Position numbers and translations under genes: made by a program. Positions 1-9,387 of a stretch of 64,000 nucleotides of DNA are shown here, in pieces (position 1 is the first letter of the stretch; each line of letters starts with the position of its first letter). The stretch is taken from contig NZ_JABRWO010000012.1 in the NCBI RefSeq assembly GCF_013618625.1, positions 207,232 to 271,231 on the forward strand, read 5' to 3'. Origin of the DNA: Bremerella alba. GTDB lineage: Bacteria > Planctomycetota > Planctomycetia > Pirellulales > Pirellulaceae. The notes under the pieces were generated by a model. That model worked only from the letters and a program-made list of their open reading frames with translations, was not told the origin of the DNA and did no database searches.

Positions 1-1037
1 ACCTGATGACTCAGGGGCACATCAACCTCTCGCAGCTGGAAATCCTGTGCTTCGACGAAGCGGACCAGATGCTGGACATGGGCTTCTTGCCGGCACTAAA
101 GAAAATTGTCGCCGCTTGTCCCCACGATCGACAGACGGTGATGTTCTCGGCCACGATGCCGCCAGAGATTCGCGATTTGGCTGAAAAATGGCTGACCAAT
201 CCTGTTTCGCTACAGGTCGCTCCGGTCGCGGCACCTGCCGAACGCATTTCACAGTCGGTCCATTACGTCGACAAGCGTCGTAAGGCCGACCTGCTATCGC
301 GTTACCTGCAAGACACTCCGCGCAGCCGCACACTGGTCTTTGTTCGCACGAAGCACGACTGCGATAAGCTTGTACGTATTTTGGAAAAGGACGGCCTGCG
401 AGCCGCCGCGATCCACAGCAACAAAAGCCAGAGCGTGCGAAGCCGAACGCTGGCACAGTTCAAGAGCAACCGTCCGCCAGTACTTGTGGCGACCGATATC
501 GCCGCACGTGGCCTGGATGTGAATGACGTTTCCCACGTGGTCAACTTCGATCTACCAGAAACGCCAGAAACCTATGTCCATCGAATTGGCCGCACCGCGC
601 GAGCCGGCGCCGAAGGGGTGGCCGTTTCGTTCTGTGCCGGTGGCGAACGACGCCTGCTCAAGCAGATCGAACGCTTGACACGCATTTCAATCCCCATCGA
701 GCCAGCCATCGACGGGTTCGAGACCAGCGACCCAATCACCCACGACGAACCTCGTCGCGGTGGTTCGCGTGGACGTGGTCCTCGTGGCAACGGCGGTCCC
801 CGCACCAGTGGCGGCCCACGCAAATTCGGCAGCAAGCCTGGTGGTAAGAAGCCAAGTCGTTTCGGCTCGAAGTCGAATTCCGACAACCAAGGCGGTGACG
901 ATCGACCGAGCGACAAGAAGCCCGCTGCGGCAGGCCCCTTCGGCAATAAGAACAAGCCGAAACGCATCGCCGGTAAGCCTGCTACCGGCTTTGGTCAAAA
1001 GCAAAAGCGACGCCGTCCAGCAAATACCGAACGCTAA
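1..1037 (+). CDS. DEAD-box RNA helicase, C-terminal part (5' truncated by window)
   Basis: ATP-dependent RNA helicase of the RhlE-like DEAD-box type, unwinding RNA duplexes in the cytoplasm. The frame is open to the left edge, so the N-terminal Q-motif and Walker A lie outside the window. Visible in order: motif II DEAD in FDEADQMLDMGF, motif III SAT in MFSATMPPEI, motif IV-like TLVFVRTKHDC, motif V VATDIAARGLDV and motif VI YVHRIGRTARAG. The tail (about the last 100 residues) is Gly/Arg/Lys-rich with RGG-like stretches, an RNA-binding extension usual in RhlE-type proteins. It ends just before a strong intrinsic terminator. The exact subfamily cannot be fixed without the N-terminus. Confidence 0.95.
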   Translation, partial: LMTQGHINLSQLEILCFDEADQMLDMGFLPALKKIVAACPHDRQTVMFSATMPPEIRDLAEKWLTNPVSLQVAPVAAPAERISQSVHYVDKRRKADLLSRYLQDTPRSRTLVFVRTKHDCDKLVRILEKDGLRAAAIHSNKSQSVRSRTLAQFKSNRPPVLVATDIAARGLDVNDVSHVVNFDLPETPETYVHRIGRTARAGAEGVAVSFCAGGERRLLKQIERLTRISIPIEPAIDGFETSDPITHDEPRRGGSRGRGPRGNGGPRTSGGPRKFGSKPGGKKPSRFGSKSNSDNQGGDDRPSDKKPAAAGPFGNKNKPKRIAGKPATGFGQKQKRRRPANTER

Positions 1038-1062
1038 GCTAAACCGGCAACACTAGAAAAAG

Positions 1063-1106
1063 AAAACCGCCTGAGCGAGATATCGCTCCAGGCGGTTTTT
1101 GTTTTT
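1063..1106 (+). terminator. Rho-independent terminator after helicase
   Basis: A 16-nt arm beginning aaaaccgcctgagcga pairs almost perfectly with the downstream arm tcgctccaggcggttttt, with a 4-nt loop followed by a T-rich run. It lies 25 bp after the helicase stop and before the convergent gene ending at 1131, so it may serve both directions (A-run on the other side). Confidence 0.9.
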
Positions 1107-1130
1107 AGCTCGATGCGGGCGAGAGTTCAC

Positions 1131-2696
1131 TTAGTTGTTAAGCAGACGGGATAGTAGTCCGCCGGTTCGCTTGATCTTGAACAGGGTCGTCGTGCCGCTG
1201 ACTTCGTGAGCGACGACGATCGCCGGTTCGGTAAATGGACTGTTGCTGCGAGAGATGAAGTCAATCCCTTCAGGAGCAACGTCCGTTAGATTTCGCGAGT
1301 ACTGCACGAAGCTGGGATTGAGCGGGTTGGTAATGTCGTAAACCATTACGCCGCCGACACGTTCCAGGCCGATAAATGCCCAAGTGCAGCCCAGGTCGCT
1401 GCCGATGTCGATCGCTTCCGGTTCTGGCCCCTTGGCGTCGCTGCGATTATCGAAGTTATCGGAGTCGCCATCGTCTGAATTGAAGAAATCCGGAACCTGA
1501 GCGGCAGTGATTTCTTCGAAGTCGCTTCCGCTGTCGTACACTTGCACCGTTTGTCCAAACGGAGTAAGCAGCCAGATCGAGAACGATCGAGCACCGAAGC
1601 TGTACAGTTCTTCGTATTCGTTGTCGTTGTCCAAGTCGCCAAGCGTGGTCGTCACATTCAAACGACCCAGGTTTTCATCTTCCTGCAACTCGTCGGCATC
1701 AGGGAAGGCGTCTTCGTCCAGAACCAGATCCTTGATGCGTTCTTCTTCCGCAAAACCATCGTAATCGCGGGCATCCCCTTCGTTGGCGGAAGCAACTAGC
1801 GTGAAACCGAAGAATTGAGTCGAAGCGATCGAGTCAGGCATGTACATGCCCTTAGTTGGCCACGGCTGAATATTGATCGTGCCATTGTCATCGTCCGAAG
1901 CATCCATCGCGTTTTCAGGCAGCGAATGATCCTTGAAACCGAGCGGGTTGATCGACAGAACACGTTTAGCAGGTATGCTAATCACAGCGATCGCGTTGTT
2001 TTCCTGGCAGCTGACATATGCCGTACGCGAGTTTGCCGAAACCGTGATGTATTCTGGTTCGATATCTTGTGCGACCGAGGCACCTGGTCCGAAGATACGC
2101 ACGCCAGCGGCCTTCAACGCTGCTTCTTCACTGTTGAACGACTCGAAGCCGGTTTCGAACACTTCCGGATCGGCAGGATCGGTCACGTCGATAATCGAAA
2201 CAGAGCCAACTGGATCGATGTCATAATCGTCGTTTGGCTCCCCTTCGTTGGCAACCAAAACATACTTGCCATTTGGCGTGAAGGTGACCATGTCTGGCAG
2301 GTAACCCGCTTCAGGTTCGGAGTAAACAGTGTAGTCCTCGGCATTGAGGAGGATCACTTTACCACGCACGCCTGTTTCGGCTGCAACAGCAATCGCCACG
2401 AGACCTTCGTAACAGGACACGCTATTCACATCACCTACGTCAATCTGATGCAACAGCGTGCCGTCGGTCGCGTCCAGTACGTCCACCGTTTCGTCTGCTG
2501 CGTTGGTTACGAAAACTTTCCGTGTGTCCGCATCGTAGGAAACAATCTCGCAAGCCGTTTCGCCCCCTTCAGCCTCATATCGCCAGGCTTCTTCTAAGCT
2601 GGGCGTACCAAACAGAAAATCCAAAGGGCCAGCCGCAGCCGAACCTGCCAGAACCAGCGATGCCAGAACGGCACTGTTCAAAGAAAACACTTTCAT
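1131..2696 (-). CDS. Secreted choice-of-anchor I family beta-propeller protein
   Basis: Exported protein of 521 residues resembling the choice-of-anchor I family, a beta-propeller protein group found in bacteria and some eukaryotic surface glycoproteins. The N-terminus (MKVFSLNSAVLASLVLAGSAAAG) is a signal peptide. The body has repeated propeller-blade phrases such as VFVTNAADETVDVLDATDG, YVLVANEGEPNDDYDIDP (a family hallmark), GSVSIIDVTDPADPEVFET and ANEGDARDY, with Asp-rich segments likely to bind calcium. The start at 2696 is chosen because the signal peptide begins there and AAGGA lies upstream; a longer in-frame start adds 33 residues without a signal. No C-terminal anchor is seen. The function is unknown. 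Confidence 0.8.
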   Translation of the reverse strand: MKVFSLNSAVLASLVLAGSAAAGPLDFLFGTPSLEEAWRYEAEGGETACEIVSYDADTRKVFVTNAADETVDVLDATDGTLLHQIDVGDVNSVSCYEGLVAIAVAAETGVRGKVILLNAEDYTVYSEPEAGYLPDMVTFTPNGKYVLVANEGEPNDDYDIDPVGSVSIIDVTDPADPEVFETGFESFNSEEAALKAAGVRIFGPGASVAQDIEPEYITVSANSRTAYVSCQENNAIAVISIPAKRVLSINPLGFKDHSLPENAMDASDDDNGTINIQPWPTKGMYMPDSIASTQFFGFTLVASANEGDARDYDGFAEEERIKDLVLDEDAFPDADELQEDENLGRLNVTTTLGDLDNDNEYEELYSFGARSFSIWLLTPFGQTVQVYDSGSDFEEITAAQVPDFFNSDDGDSDNFDNRSDAKGPEPEAIDIGSDLGCTWAFIGLERVGGVMVYDITNPLNPSFVQYSRNLTDVAPEGIDFISRSNSPFTEPAIVVAHEVSGTTTLFKIKRTGGLLSRLLNN

Positions 2697-2992
2697 CCGA
2701 GGTGATCCTTCATCATAGGGTCTATCCAAAGAAACAATATGCCGACCAGTTTGGGGGCATATTGTTGGCAACAGATGAAGGTCAAATGAAAACAAACAAC
2801 AAAAATCTTATTGCGATTGTCTCGGCAGACGAGCCGCACGAGTTCAGTTCTGTACACGGCTTAAGATAGAATTATTGAAACAGGAGGACTCCCTGGTTCA
2901 ATTGGGTCGCGTCCTTTTGCAGAGCCTGATTTCTGAAGAAGCACGCACCGCGAACTGTTAGATAAGGCAGACTTGTGTTTGGATGAAGCCGA

Positions 2993-3694
2993 TCACTGGC
3001 CGGACGATTGCCCCTCATCCGCTGCCTCTGCTTCGTTGATCGCAGGAGCGTCTTCCGTCTCCGCTTTAAGGGATTCGATTCGCTCTTGGATGAGCTGGGG
3101 GTGTTGGTATCCTAGGGCAATTGCTTTCTTGAGTTCGCGATCCGCATCTTCCAAGCGTCCAACCGTTGCGTACGCAAGCGCTAAGTTCGAGTGCGCGACT
3201 GGCCGCGAGTCGTCCAGATCGACTCCTCTCTCTAAGTGCACGACCGCTTTCTCGAATTCCTTCTGATGGAGGTAGAACGCACCTACATTAACGTGAAGCT
3301 CGGCGTAGTCAGGCTCCAGTTCCAAAGCCTGGTTGTACATCTTTTCCGCTTCGTCGAATTCACCTCGCAGGCGATATACCACCCCTTTGTTCACGAAAGC
3401 CCTATGGTCTTGGGGATCCTCCTTGATTGCCAAGTCATGGTACTTGATCGACTCTTCGTACTCGCCCAGTTCGTTGTAGCAGTTGCCGATCATCGTCAAC
3501 ACGCCACTTTTGCTGTAGTTAATCAACGGCCGTTGGATTGCATCTTTGAAATACACAATGGCTTCGGCATAGTCGCCCTGGTCGCTATAGACACCCCCTT
3601 GCTCGACTAGGGCGTCGCCACTTTTCTGAGTGTCGCAGCCAACAAGCAAGATGGTTGCCACGAAGCAGGTCGCGGCGCAAGTGAGGTTCGTCAT
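2993..3694 (-). CDS. TPR-repeat lipoprotein
   Basis: Predicted lipoprotein of 233 residues made of tetratricopeptide repeats, a protein-protein interaction scaffold on the periplasmic side. The lipobox ILLVGC follows a short hydrophobic segment (MTNLTCAATCFVATILLVGC). At least five TPR units follow, for example ALVEQGGVYSDQGDYAEAIV, SIKYHDLAIKEDPQDHRAFV, EKMYNQALELEPDYAELHV and ERGVDLDDSRPVAHSNLAL. A TTG nine codons upstream (3721) is an alternative start, but the ATG gives the better signal sequence. The C-terminus is acidic and low-complexity. It stands alone between the propeller gene and a conserved unknown. Confidence 0.8.
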   Translation of the reverse strand: MTNLTCAATCFVATILLVGCDTQKSGDALVEQGGVYSDQGDYAEAIVYFKDAIQRPLINYSKSGVLTMIGNCYNELGEYEESIKYHDLAIKEDPQDHRAFVNKGVVYRLRGEFDEAEKMYNQALELEPDYAELHVNVGAFYLHQKEFEKAVVHLERGVDLDDSRPVAHSNLALAYATVGRLEDADRELKKAIALGYQHPQLIQERIESLKAETEDAPAINEAEAADEGQSSGQ

Positions 3695-3766
3695 GAATTT
3701 CGATCTGAGAGAAAGGGGCAACCGATAAGCAGGGTTGCTTCGAATTCTAGCCTTGTCGCTGGATGT

Positions 3767-5023
3767 CTACCAGAACTTCCACCAGGGCTTCTTACCTACG
3801 GGTCGCGTAGATTGCGACATTTTGAAAACCATGTCAATGGCCTGGTCCATCGTTTCCTGAGAGACTCCGCGATCAGGCACAACACTCGGAAAGAGCTTCA
3901 CGCCACTTAAGTCGGCGGCATCAGTGCCAGATTCCAACGCACTGAGAATCGCATTGGACTCGGCATTGTACAGCGTCAGCGAATGCCATTTTTCTTCGGG
4001 CAATGTCTCCCAAAGCTTGGCCCCAATGGCTCGGCCCCTGGAGTAGGCTGGCAATGCCATCAGTGGTACGTCGGTCTCGATCGTACCGTCGCGGCGTGCC
4101 CGAATGATAGTCGAGGAATATTGCACGCCGGTCGCCTCGAAATAAAGACGCCCGAATGCAATGGTCGAGACGGACTCGACTTCGTGAACCGTATCGGCAT
4201 CGAAGCCTTGCCCGACCATGGCCTCTATCAATTGATCGACCGATTCGTAGTCGGAAAAGTGCTCGCCAAAGTATCGGATTGTTCGTTCAAGTTCCCTGCG
4301 ATATCTGATCTCTGTCGAGTTGCTAGGAAACTCAAACACGGCAAATCGCGTCACATAGCCGAAGTCTGGCCCACCGATACCAGCCGGCCAGTTCTCTTCA
4401 CGATGGGCGACTTCATGACCATCGATCTCGAGTTCCCGATGCCATCCTTTTTCGCCGTGCGAAAGGATCGTCGCTTTGACCAGGTGAACCCGCCGCGGAG
4501 CAGCCGACTCAGCGGCATAGCGAAACCAGGGCTTACTGTCGTCGAGCTTATTATGAATTGCTTCGTCGTCGATGCCTCGGGCCAGCGATGGTCCCACGTA
4601 AGCACGCAGCCCCGACAGACCGTAATCACCCGGGGCATATCCTTGCGAGAAATCACCGTCCTGGACGCCGGCCTGGCAGGTCATGCAGAGCGGTCGGTTA
4701 TCGAGAAATGATTTGATTGGCCCCGCCACGCAGGTAACCCACAGTCCACCCGCTTCGCGCAGTGCGTTATCTCGATCTTCTCCCATGCCAACGACACACG
4801 CATCCAGAACTTCGTCATCATACTCGTGCAGCGTGGCATAGACATGACAATGAGCCATCTCTCGCCGCCCATCTTCCCCCTCGTAGATTACTACTGAAAG
4901 TGAAATGCGTCCGTCAAACAGTTTGAGACTGCCATCAAACAACTGCGTCCAGCCGCCCAGTTCGCCACCGTGGGTGACAATGCCTTCTTCAATGTGCTCG
5001 AGCAGTTGATGTTCTTCAGTCAC
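3767..5023 (-). CDS. Conserved hypothetical protein, possibly DUF6348-like
   Basis: Soluble protein of 418 residues with no signal peptide or membrane segment. It begins at GTG with GGAG about 10 nt upstream. The N-terminal half (GELGGWTQLFDGSLKLFDGR, AHCHVYATLHEYDDEVLDAC, a CMTCQAG Cys pair) recalls the DUF6348 family, but this is from memory and uncertain. The C-terminal half contains VTRFAVFEFPSNSTEIRYRR and ends in a Trp-rich tail (KKPWWKFW). The enzymatic role is unknown. It is transcribed away from the barrel protein gene at 5244 across a 220-bp divergent intergenic region. Confidence 0.6.
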   Translation of the reverse strand: MTEEHQLLEHIEEGIVTHGGELGGWTQLFDGSLKLFDGRISLSVVIYEGEDGRREMAHCHVYATLHEYDDEVLDACVVGMGEDRDNALREAGGLWVTCVAGPIKSFLDNRPLCMTCQAGVQDGDFSQGYAPGDYGLSGLRAYVGPSLARGIDDEAIHNKLDDSKPWFRYAAESAAPRRVHLVKATILSHGEKGWHRELEIDGHEVAHREENWPAGIGGPDFGYVTRFAVFEFPSNSTEIRYRRELERTIRYFGEHFSDYESVDQLIEAMVGQGFDADTVHEVESVSTIAFGRLYFEATGVQYSSTIIRARRDGTIETDVPLMALPAYSRGRAIGAKLWETLPEEKWHSLTLYNAESNAILSALESGTDAADLSGVKLFPSVVPDRGVSQETMDQAIDMVFKMSQSTRPVGKKPWWKFW

Positions 5024-5243
5024 GGTGGCGAAACTCCAGAAAAGCTGACATCGCTAGCAGATAAGACCTGCATGGTGGGAAGTCGTTCAAGCGAAAAGTT
5101 GAATAATCCGCAAATCTTATCATGCCCCCAAGGGCAATGCACGGTTGCAGCTCCTATCTCTTCGCCATCAATGGTTTGGTTGGCCGATGAAGGAAACATA
5201 CCGTGCTCTCTCCCCAACGAACAAGCTCTAAGAGAACTGCCCT

Positions 5244-6350
5244 GTGAATCGGATTCGTTGCCTGGCTTTTGCGGCCCTTGCTCCTTTCGCCATGATAAAT
5301 CTGGCTTTGGCACATCCCGATGACCCCATTGCTACCGATTCGCTCTATGACCCAGCCGAGCCGTTCGCTACGTGCTGGGAGTGCGAAGGCCATGGACACG
5401 GTCACGACCTGAAAGAAGATCGCCCCGACACGCACGCACCGGCTAGTTTGATGGGAGACCATGTCCACCACCAGGGCGAATACATGGTGGAGTACAAGTA
5501 CCGCAAGATGTACATGGACGGCAACCGTTTCGGCTCGCGGCGGGTGACCGACACCGAAGCGCTGACCGTGACCGGCATCAACTTCATGGCCACGCCCACT
5601 CAGATGGATATGGATATGCACATGATCCATTTCATGTACGGGGCCACCGACGATATCACGCTGTACATCATGCCCATGTGGATGGAACTGACGATGGACC
5701 ATCTACGCGCCAACAACACGACCTTTTCCACCTACAACTCTGGCTTCGGCGACCTCCACTTTGGTGCGTTGATGCTTCTGCATGATACGGACAGCACCGA
5801 TTTGATTTTCAACTTCGGTATGAGTGCCCCAACCGGTAACATCCATGGCACCACCACCAACGTGAGCCCCGCAGGCATGGAAACACAGATGCCTTACCCA
5901 ATGCAACTGGGCAGCGGGACGTTCAACTTCCGTCCCGGCATTACTTATAAGAAGTATTGGGCGATGGCGAGCATGGGTGCCCAACTTCAGACGAACTTAC
6001 CCGTCGGCGAAAACTACCGTGATTACACCGTAGGTAACGAATACCAATTAAATTGGTGGTTCGCCAAGCGGGTAACCAAACCTTTCGCATTGACCTTTCG
6101 CACCGAAGCACTGTGGCGAGAAAACTACCGTGGAGCCGGCGACCCGCAGTTAAACCCCAACATGATCAGCACGGCCCGCACCGATATGCGAGGCGGCTTT
6201 TGGTGCAATCTCGGCTTCGGCGGCATCTATCAATTTTGCGACGGTAGCCGTCTGAATGTTGAAATGGTTCTGCCAGTCGCCCAAGACCTGAATGGGGTGC
6301 AGTTGGAAACCGACTACAGCATGGCAGCGAGTTTCTCGAAGGCCTGGTAA
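5244..6350 (+). CDS. Outer-membrane beta-barrel protein with N-terminal Cys/His cluster
   Basis: Secreted protein of 368 residues resembling the transporter/MetA-pathway phenol-degradation barrel group. GTG start; the signal peptide ends around LALA/HPDD (residues 20-24). Just after it lies a likely metal-binding motif, CWECEGHGHGHD (C44, C47, H50, H52, H54), then a His/Met-rich stretch including MDMDMHMIHFMY. Alternating aromatic/polar strands (WMELTMDHLRA, IFNFGMSAPTGN, FNFRPGITYKKYW, ALTFRTEALWRENY) suggest a 10-12 stranded barrel, and it ends in an aromatic residue (KAW) as outer-membrane proteins do. A role in copper or other soft-metal handling is inference from composition. Confidence 0.65.
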   Translation: MNRIRCLAFAALAPFAMINLALAHPDDPIATDSLYDPAEPFATCWECEGHGHGHDLKEDRPDTHAPASLMGDHVHHQGEYMVEYKYRKMYMDGNRFGSRRVTDTEALTVTGINFMATPTQMDMDMHMIHFMYGATDDITLYIMPMWMELTMDHLRANNTTFSTYNSGFGDLHFGALMLLHDTDSTDLIFNFGMSAPTGNIHGTTTNVSPAGMETQMPYPMQLGSGTFNFRPGITYKKYWAMASMGAQLQTNLPVGENYRDYTVGNEYQLNWWFAKRVTKPFALTFRTEALWRENYRGAGDPQLNPNMISTARTDMRGGFWCNLGFGGIYQFCDGSRLNVEMVLPVAQDLNGVQLETDYSMAASFSKAW

Positions 6351-6523
6351 ATCACACATACGCTGCTGCAAACTTCAATCCTGGGCACAATGCAGCGGCG
6401 TTCCCGAAACATTTCTCGCCGGAAGTATTTGAAGGTCGAACAAGCCTTTTTGGCAGCTTGCTCCCTTTCAAGGTTTTCGGACGGCAACATAAGAGCGGTT
6501 GATCAAAGGCCTCTTCGAAACAA

Positions 6524-6549
6524 ACATGCCCACGCGAACGTGGGCATGT
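6524..6549 (-). terminator. Hairpin between convergent genes
   Basis: A perfect 11-bp stem (acatgcccacg / cgtgggcatgt) with a 4-nt loop lies 30 bp past the stop of the minus-strand gene. On the minus strand it is followed by TTTGTTTC, a weak T-tract, so it mainly terminates the minus-strand repeat-protein gene; it may also block read-through from the barrel gene. Confidence 0.65.
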
Positions 6550-6578
6550 CATGAACTTGCTCGTAAGAAACGTAGTCG

Positions 6579-8399
6579 TTAGAACGACAGCCCTTCTCCG
6601 GAAGCATTGTTCGAGGAATCTCCTTCATCGCTCGACTTGGCGTCTTTCGGCGGGTCCATGCGAATTAACAAGTAATGCTTGGTGCTGGTGGTACCAAAAT
6701 GAACCAGGACCGGCACTTCGTTCTTGGTGAGGTTATAGATTCCTGTTTCAAATACCGTCGAGGAATTGTCCCCTACGGTGAACGCACAACGCTGCGTCTT
6801 CTTGTCCACTTTCCCTTGAACAAGGTACGACTTGTCTGTGGACGTGTTGTAGTAGGAACCGCTAATGATCCCGTTGTGGTCGACGGCCAATTGAATAACC
6901 CGTGTCGGTTTAGGATCCTCTTCACTGGTAGAAATACCGAAGGTCCCTAGCGGCAAAAACTTGTCGTCTTGGCTGTTGCCGTTCTGACTATTATCCTGCT
7001 GGCTGCTGCTCTGTTGGCTATCGTCCTGGGTGCTGTTTGACTGCGTGTCGGCAGACTGAACGGTTGCCAAATCCATCGCCGACTGGGCGTATTCTTCTTG
7101 TGTGCCGACATCCTGTCCGTTGACGTACACAGAGTTATCCTGATACACGACGTTGCCGCCGGTGCCGTAGTCGTAATAAACCGGAGCCCCCCAGCCATAG
7201 TAAGGGAACCAGGCCGTCATGCGGCCCCAGGTCGCACCACGCCACCAGTACCAGCTATTGTGATTGTGCCAATCGTGTTGGTAGTACCAAGGCCTGAGGT
7301 TCGGGTGATCGTGGCTCCACCAGTCACTGCCAGGACGATTCCAATTGAAATGGTTGTCGATGTTCTGCGTGATCTCGGGATGATTGACGTTCCACCAATT
7401 GCCGTCGATATGGTTGTTGTGGATGTTCTGGACGTTGTTGCCGATGTTGTCGTGATCCTTACTCCAGAAATCACTGCCAGGGCGATTACCGTTGTTCTTG
7501 AAATCTTGAACCTTGTTATCGAGGTTCGGATGATCTTTGCTCCAGAAGTCACTGCTGGGGCGATTGGTGTTATTTTTGAAGTCTTGGGCCTTATTATCGA
7601 GATTCGGGTGGTCTTTGCTCAAAAAATCACTACCAGGCTTGGGCCCGTTACCGCCAAGCCACTTGTCGATATTGTTACTGGCGTTGGGATGATCCTTGCT
7701 CCACGTGTCGCCACCGCTCAGCCCAGAGCCTTTTGCCTTGTCGGCCCATTGTTCGAGCTTGGTGGCACGGTCGGGATTGTTATCCAACCAACTGCTGAGC
7801 TTGTTGGCACCGGGGCTGCCTGGTCCGACGATATTGCTCAGCTGACCATGAATCTTGCTGGTTGCATCGGCAGGGAAACTCGTACGAATCCCACCGTCTG
7901 CTTTGGGTCCACCCGGCAAACTAAGGAAGCTTTGCAATTGCCCCGTCGAAGGTCGACCGCCGTTGGGCAGATGCGTGGTAAACGAAGGAAAACCAGCGTG
8001 GCTTTCTCCAATACCGGCCAGATTGTCACCGGCATGAAGTGACGTGGGATTCAGTGTTCCGGGAAAACGACCGGCAATCCCCGACGAAGGCAGATTCAAA
8101 TTACTTTGCGGCAAATGGGTACTGGATGGCAGATGCGCGCCACCAAAGTCCCCTCCCTGAAAGCCGCCGGCTCCCAATCCGCCACCGCCGAAGTTACCGG
8201 AAAGCCCGGCACCGCCTGGTCCTCCAGGATGAAAACCACCACCGGCCATCACGCCGCCGCCGTGAAAGCCGCCACTCAAGCCTCCCATTCCACCACCGTG
8301 GAATCCGCCACCGCCATGAAAGCCGACCGCGTAAGCCGATACCGGTAAAAAGACTGCCGCCACGACCGTCCAACACCAGGTCCAAAGATTTCGCTGCAT
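6579..8399 (-). CDS. Secreted Gly/His/Asn-rich repeat protein
   Basis: Exported low-complexity protein of 606 residues. A signal peptide (WTWCWTVVAAVFLPVSAYA) is followed by a Gly/His-rich region of FHGGG-type repeats (residues about 25-100), a Ser/Pro/Gly spacer, then about five tandem copies of a 24-27-residue unit of the form GSDFWSKDHPNLDNKxQDFK. After these come an aromatic patch rich in W/Y/H (WYYQHDWHNHNSWYWW), a Gln/Ser linker and a compact C-terminal domain of about 120 residues (FGISTSEEDPKPTRVIQL onward) predicted to be beta-rich. Planctomycetes carry several such surface proteins, but no function is known. It is followed on the same strand by nothing close; upstream lies the SnoaL-like gene, 37 bp away. 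Confidence 0.7.
   Translation of the reverse strand: MQRNLWTWCWTVVAAVFLPVSAYAVGFHGGGGFHGGGMGGLSGGFHGGGVMAGGGFHPGGPGGAGLSGNFGGGGLGAGGFQGGDFGGAHLPSSTHLPQSNLNLPSSGIAGRFPGTLNPTSLHAGDNLAGIGESHAGFPSFTTHLPNGGRPSTGQLQSFLSLPGGPKADGGIRTSFPADATSKIHGQLSNIVGPGSPGANKLSSWLDNNPDRATKLEQWADKAKGSGLSGGDTWSKDHPNASNNIDKWLGGNGPKPGSDFLSKDHPNLDNKAQDFKNNTNRPSSDFWSKDHPNLDNKVQDFKNNGNRPGSDFWSKDHDNIGNNVQNIHNNHIDGNWWNVNHPEITQNIDNHFNWNRPGSDWWSHDHPNLRPWYYQHDWHNHNSWYWWRGATWGRMTAWFPYYGWGAPVYYDYGTGGNVVYQDNSVYVNGQDVGTQEEYAQSAMDLATVQSADTQSNSTQDDSQQSSSQQDNSQNGNSQDDKFLPLGTFGISTSEEDPKPTRVIQLAVDHNGIISGSYYNTSTDKSYLVQGKVDKKTQRCAFTVGDNSSTVFETGIYNLTKNEVPVLVHFGTTSTKHYLLIRMDPPKDAKSSDEGDSSNNASGEGLSF
7420..7700 (-). repeat. Tandem coding repeats of about 75-80 bp
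   Basis: The minus strand encodes repeated units SDFLSKDHPNLDNKAQDFKN, SDFWSKDHPNLDNKVQDFKN, SDFWSKDHDNIGNNVQNIHN and a more diverged SDWWSHDHPNLRPW. Adjacent copies are close to identical, indicating recent duplication inside the gene. Confidence 0.8.
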
Positions 8400-8436
8400 G
8401 GAAATGTTCCCTTATGTTTCTTGTGTGCGTAAAGTC

Positions 8437-9387
8437 CTAGTTGCCGTATCGGGTTAGCTTGTCGGGACCACTTCCCGCCAGAACTTTGCCGTCGACTTCC
8501 ATGTTGACCAGGCTGAGCTTCAACTCGTTGTTCGAGACGCGCTCGATCACTTGGCTGTACGAAGCGCGACGTCCGTCGACCAGTTTCACCACCATCGGGC
8601 AGCGCCATGTCGCCGGACCTGTTTGCTCAAACGTTCCCTCGCCAAAGCTTCCGTCGCCGTCAAATTGCCAGCAACGGATCACGTTGTGTTCGTTATCCCA
8701 GCCAATGACTTGCATGCCAGACTGACTGAAGCCTTGCGGTGTGCTGATTTGATATTGGCGGGCCAGGAAGTTGCCACCATTGATCCAACTCACTTGATTC
8801 GAGACAGTCGACTTTTCGTCGCCATCAACCCATGTGCCCACCAACCAATCCAACTGCTGCAAAGCGCCCGATGGCATCGACGCGCTGACCGGTATATCAG
8901 TTTCTTCCACTTCGCTGATCAGCCACTGATCTCCATGCTTAGCCAGCAAAGCCGACAATCGTGAGAACGAAACCGACTTGTTGGTGTGCATTACTTGCGT
9001 CGAACACTTCACACTGACGACGTCGGGCGAAATCTCTCGATACGAATTTACCGTGATGGCCAACTTGGCCTGGGGATCGGATTGAAAGAGCGCTTCATAG
9101 GCTGCCAGAATTGCCGCACGCCCCTTCAGGCTGCCTGCCAATGCCGACTGACGATGGACGGCGTCTTCTTGCCAGAGATTGGCGATCGCTTTGGCATCGT
9201 GCGCGTTGAACGCCGTTTCAAATGTTTTGAACGATGCTTGCAGCTTTTGCTCCAGCGGGTTGCTTGCAGGCTCGCCCGTTTGAGCATGTAGATTGATGCA
9301 TAAAAGCAACACAAAAGAGCATGCCACCAACCCATAACCGATCTTTCCGGCACTATGGCATCGGCGTGACGAAGATAGAAACTTCAT
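8437..9387 (-). CDS. Secreted SgcJ/EcaC-type SnoaL-like protein with DUF1579-like tail
   Basis: Exported protein of 316 residues. The signal peptide (IGYGLVACSFVLLLCINLHA) is followed by an NTF2-fold domain of the SgcJ/EcaC (DUF4440) type, residues about 45-165, with FETAFNAHDAKAIANLWQED and the usual strand ending KHGDQWLISEVEE. The second half (LDWLVGTWVDGDEKSTVSNQ, then GFSQSGMQVIGWDNEHNVIR) resembles the DUF1579/lipocalin-like domain often fused to it in planctomycetes. The start has GGGGGA 7-10 nt upstream. The ligand or reaction is unknown; NTF2-fold members range from isomerases to simple binding proteins. Confidence 0.75.
   Translation of the reverse strand: MKFLSSSRRCHSAGKIGYGLVACSFVLLLCINLHAQTGEPASNPLEQKLQASFKTFETAFNAHDAKAIANLWQEDAVHRQSALAGSLKGRAAILAAYEALFQSDPQAKLAITVNSYREISPDVVSVKCSTQVMHTNKSVSFSRLSALLAKHGDQWLISEVEETDIPVSASMPSGALQQLDWLVGTWVDGDEKSTVSNQVSWINGGNFLARQYQISTPQGFSQSGMQVIGWDNEHNVIRCWQFDGDGSFGEGTFEQTGPATWRCPMVVKLVDGRRASYSQVIERVSNNELKLSLVNMEVDGKVLAGSGPDKLTRYGN

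Noticed and set aside
1815..2597. Long plus-strand frame of 260 codons
   Set aside because: Antisense to the choice-of-anchor I gene, His/Arg-rich shadow composition.
7098..8042. Plus-strand frame of 314 codons rich in Val/Ile/Thr
   Set aside because: Mirror of the repeat protein's reading frame on the other strand; repeats create the open frame.
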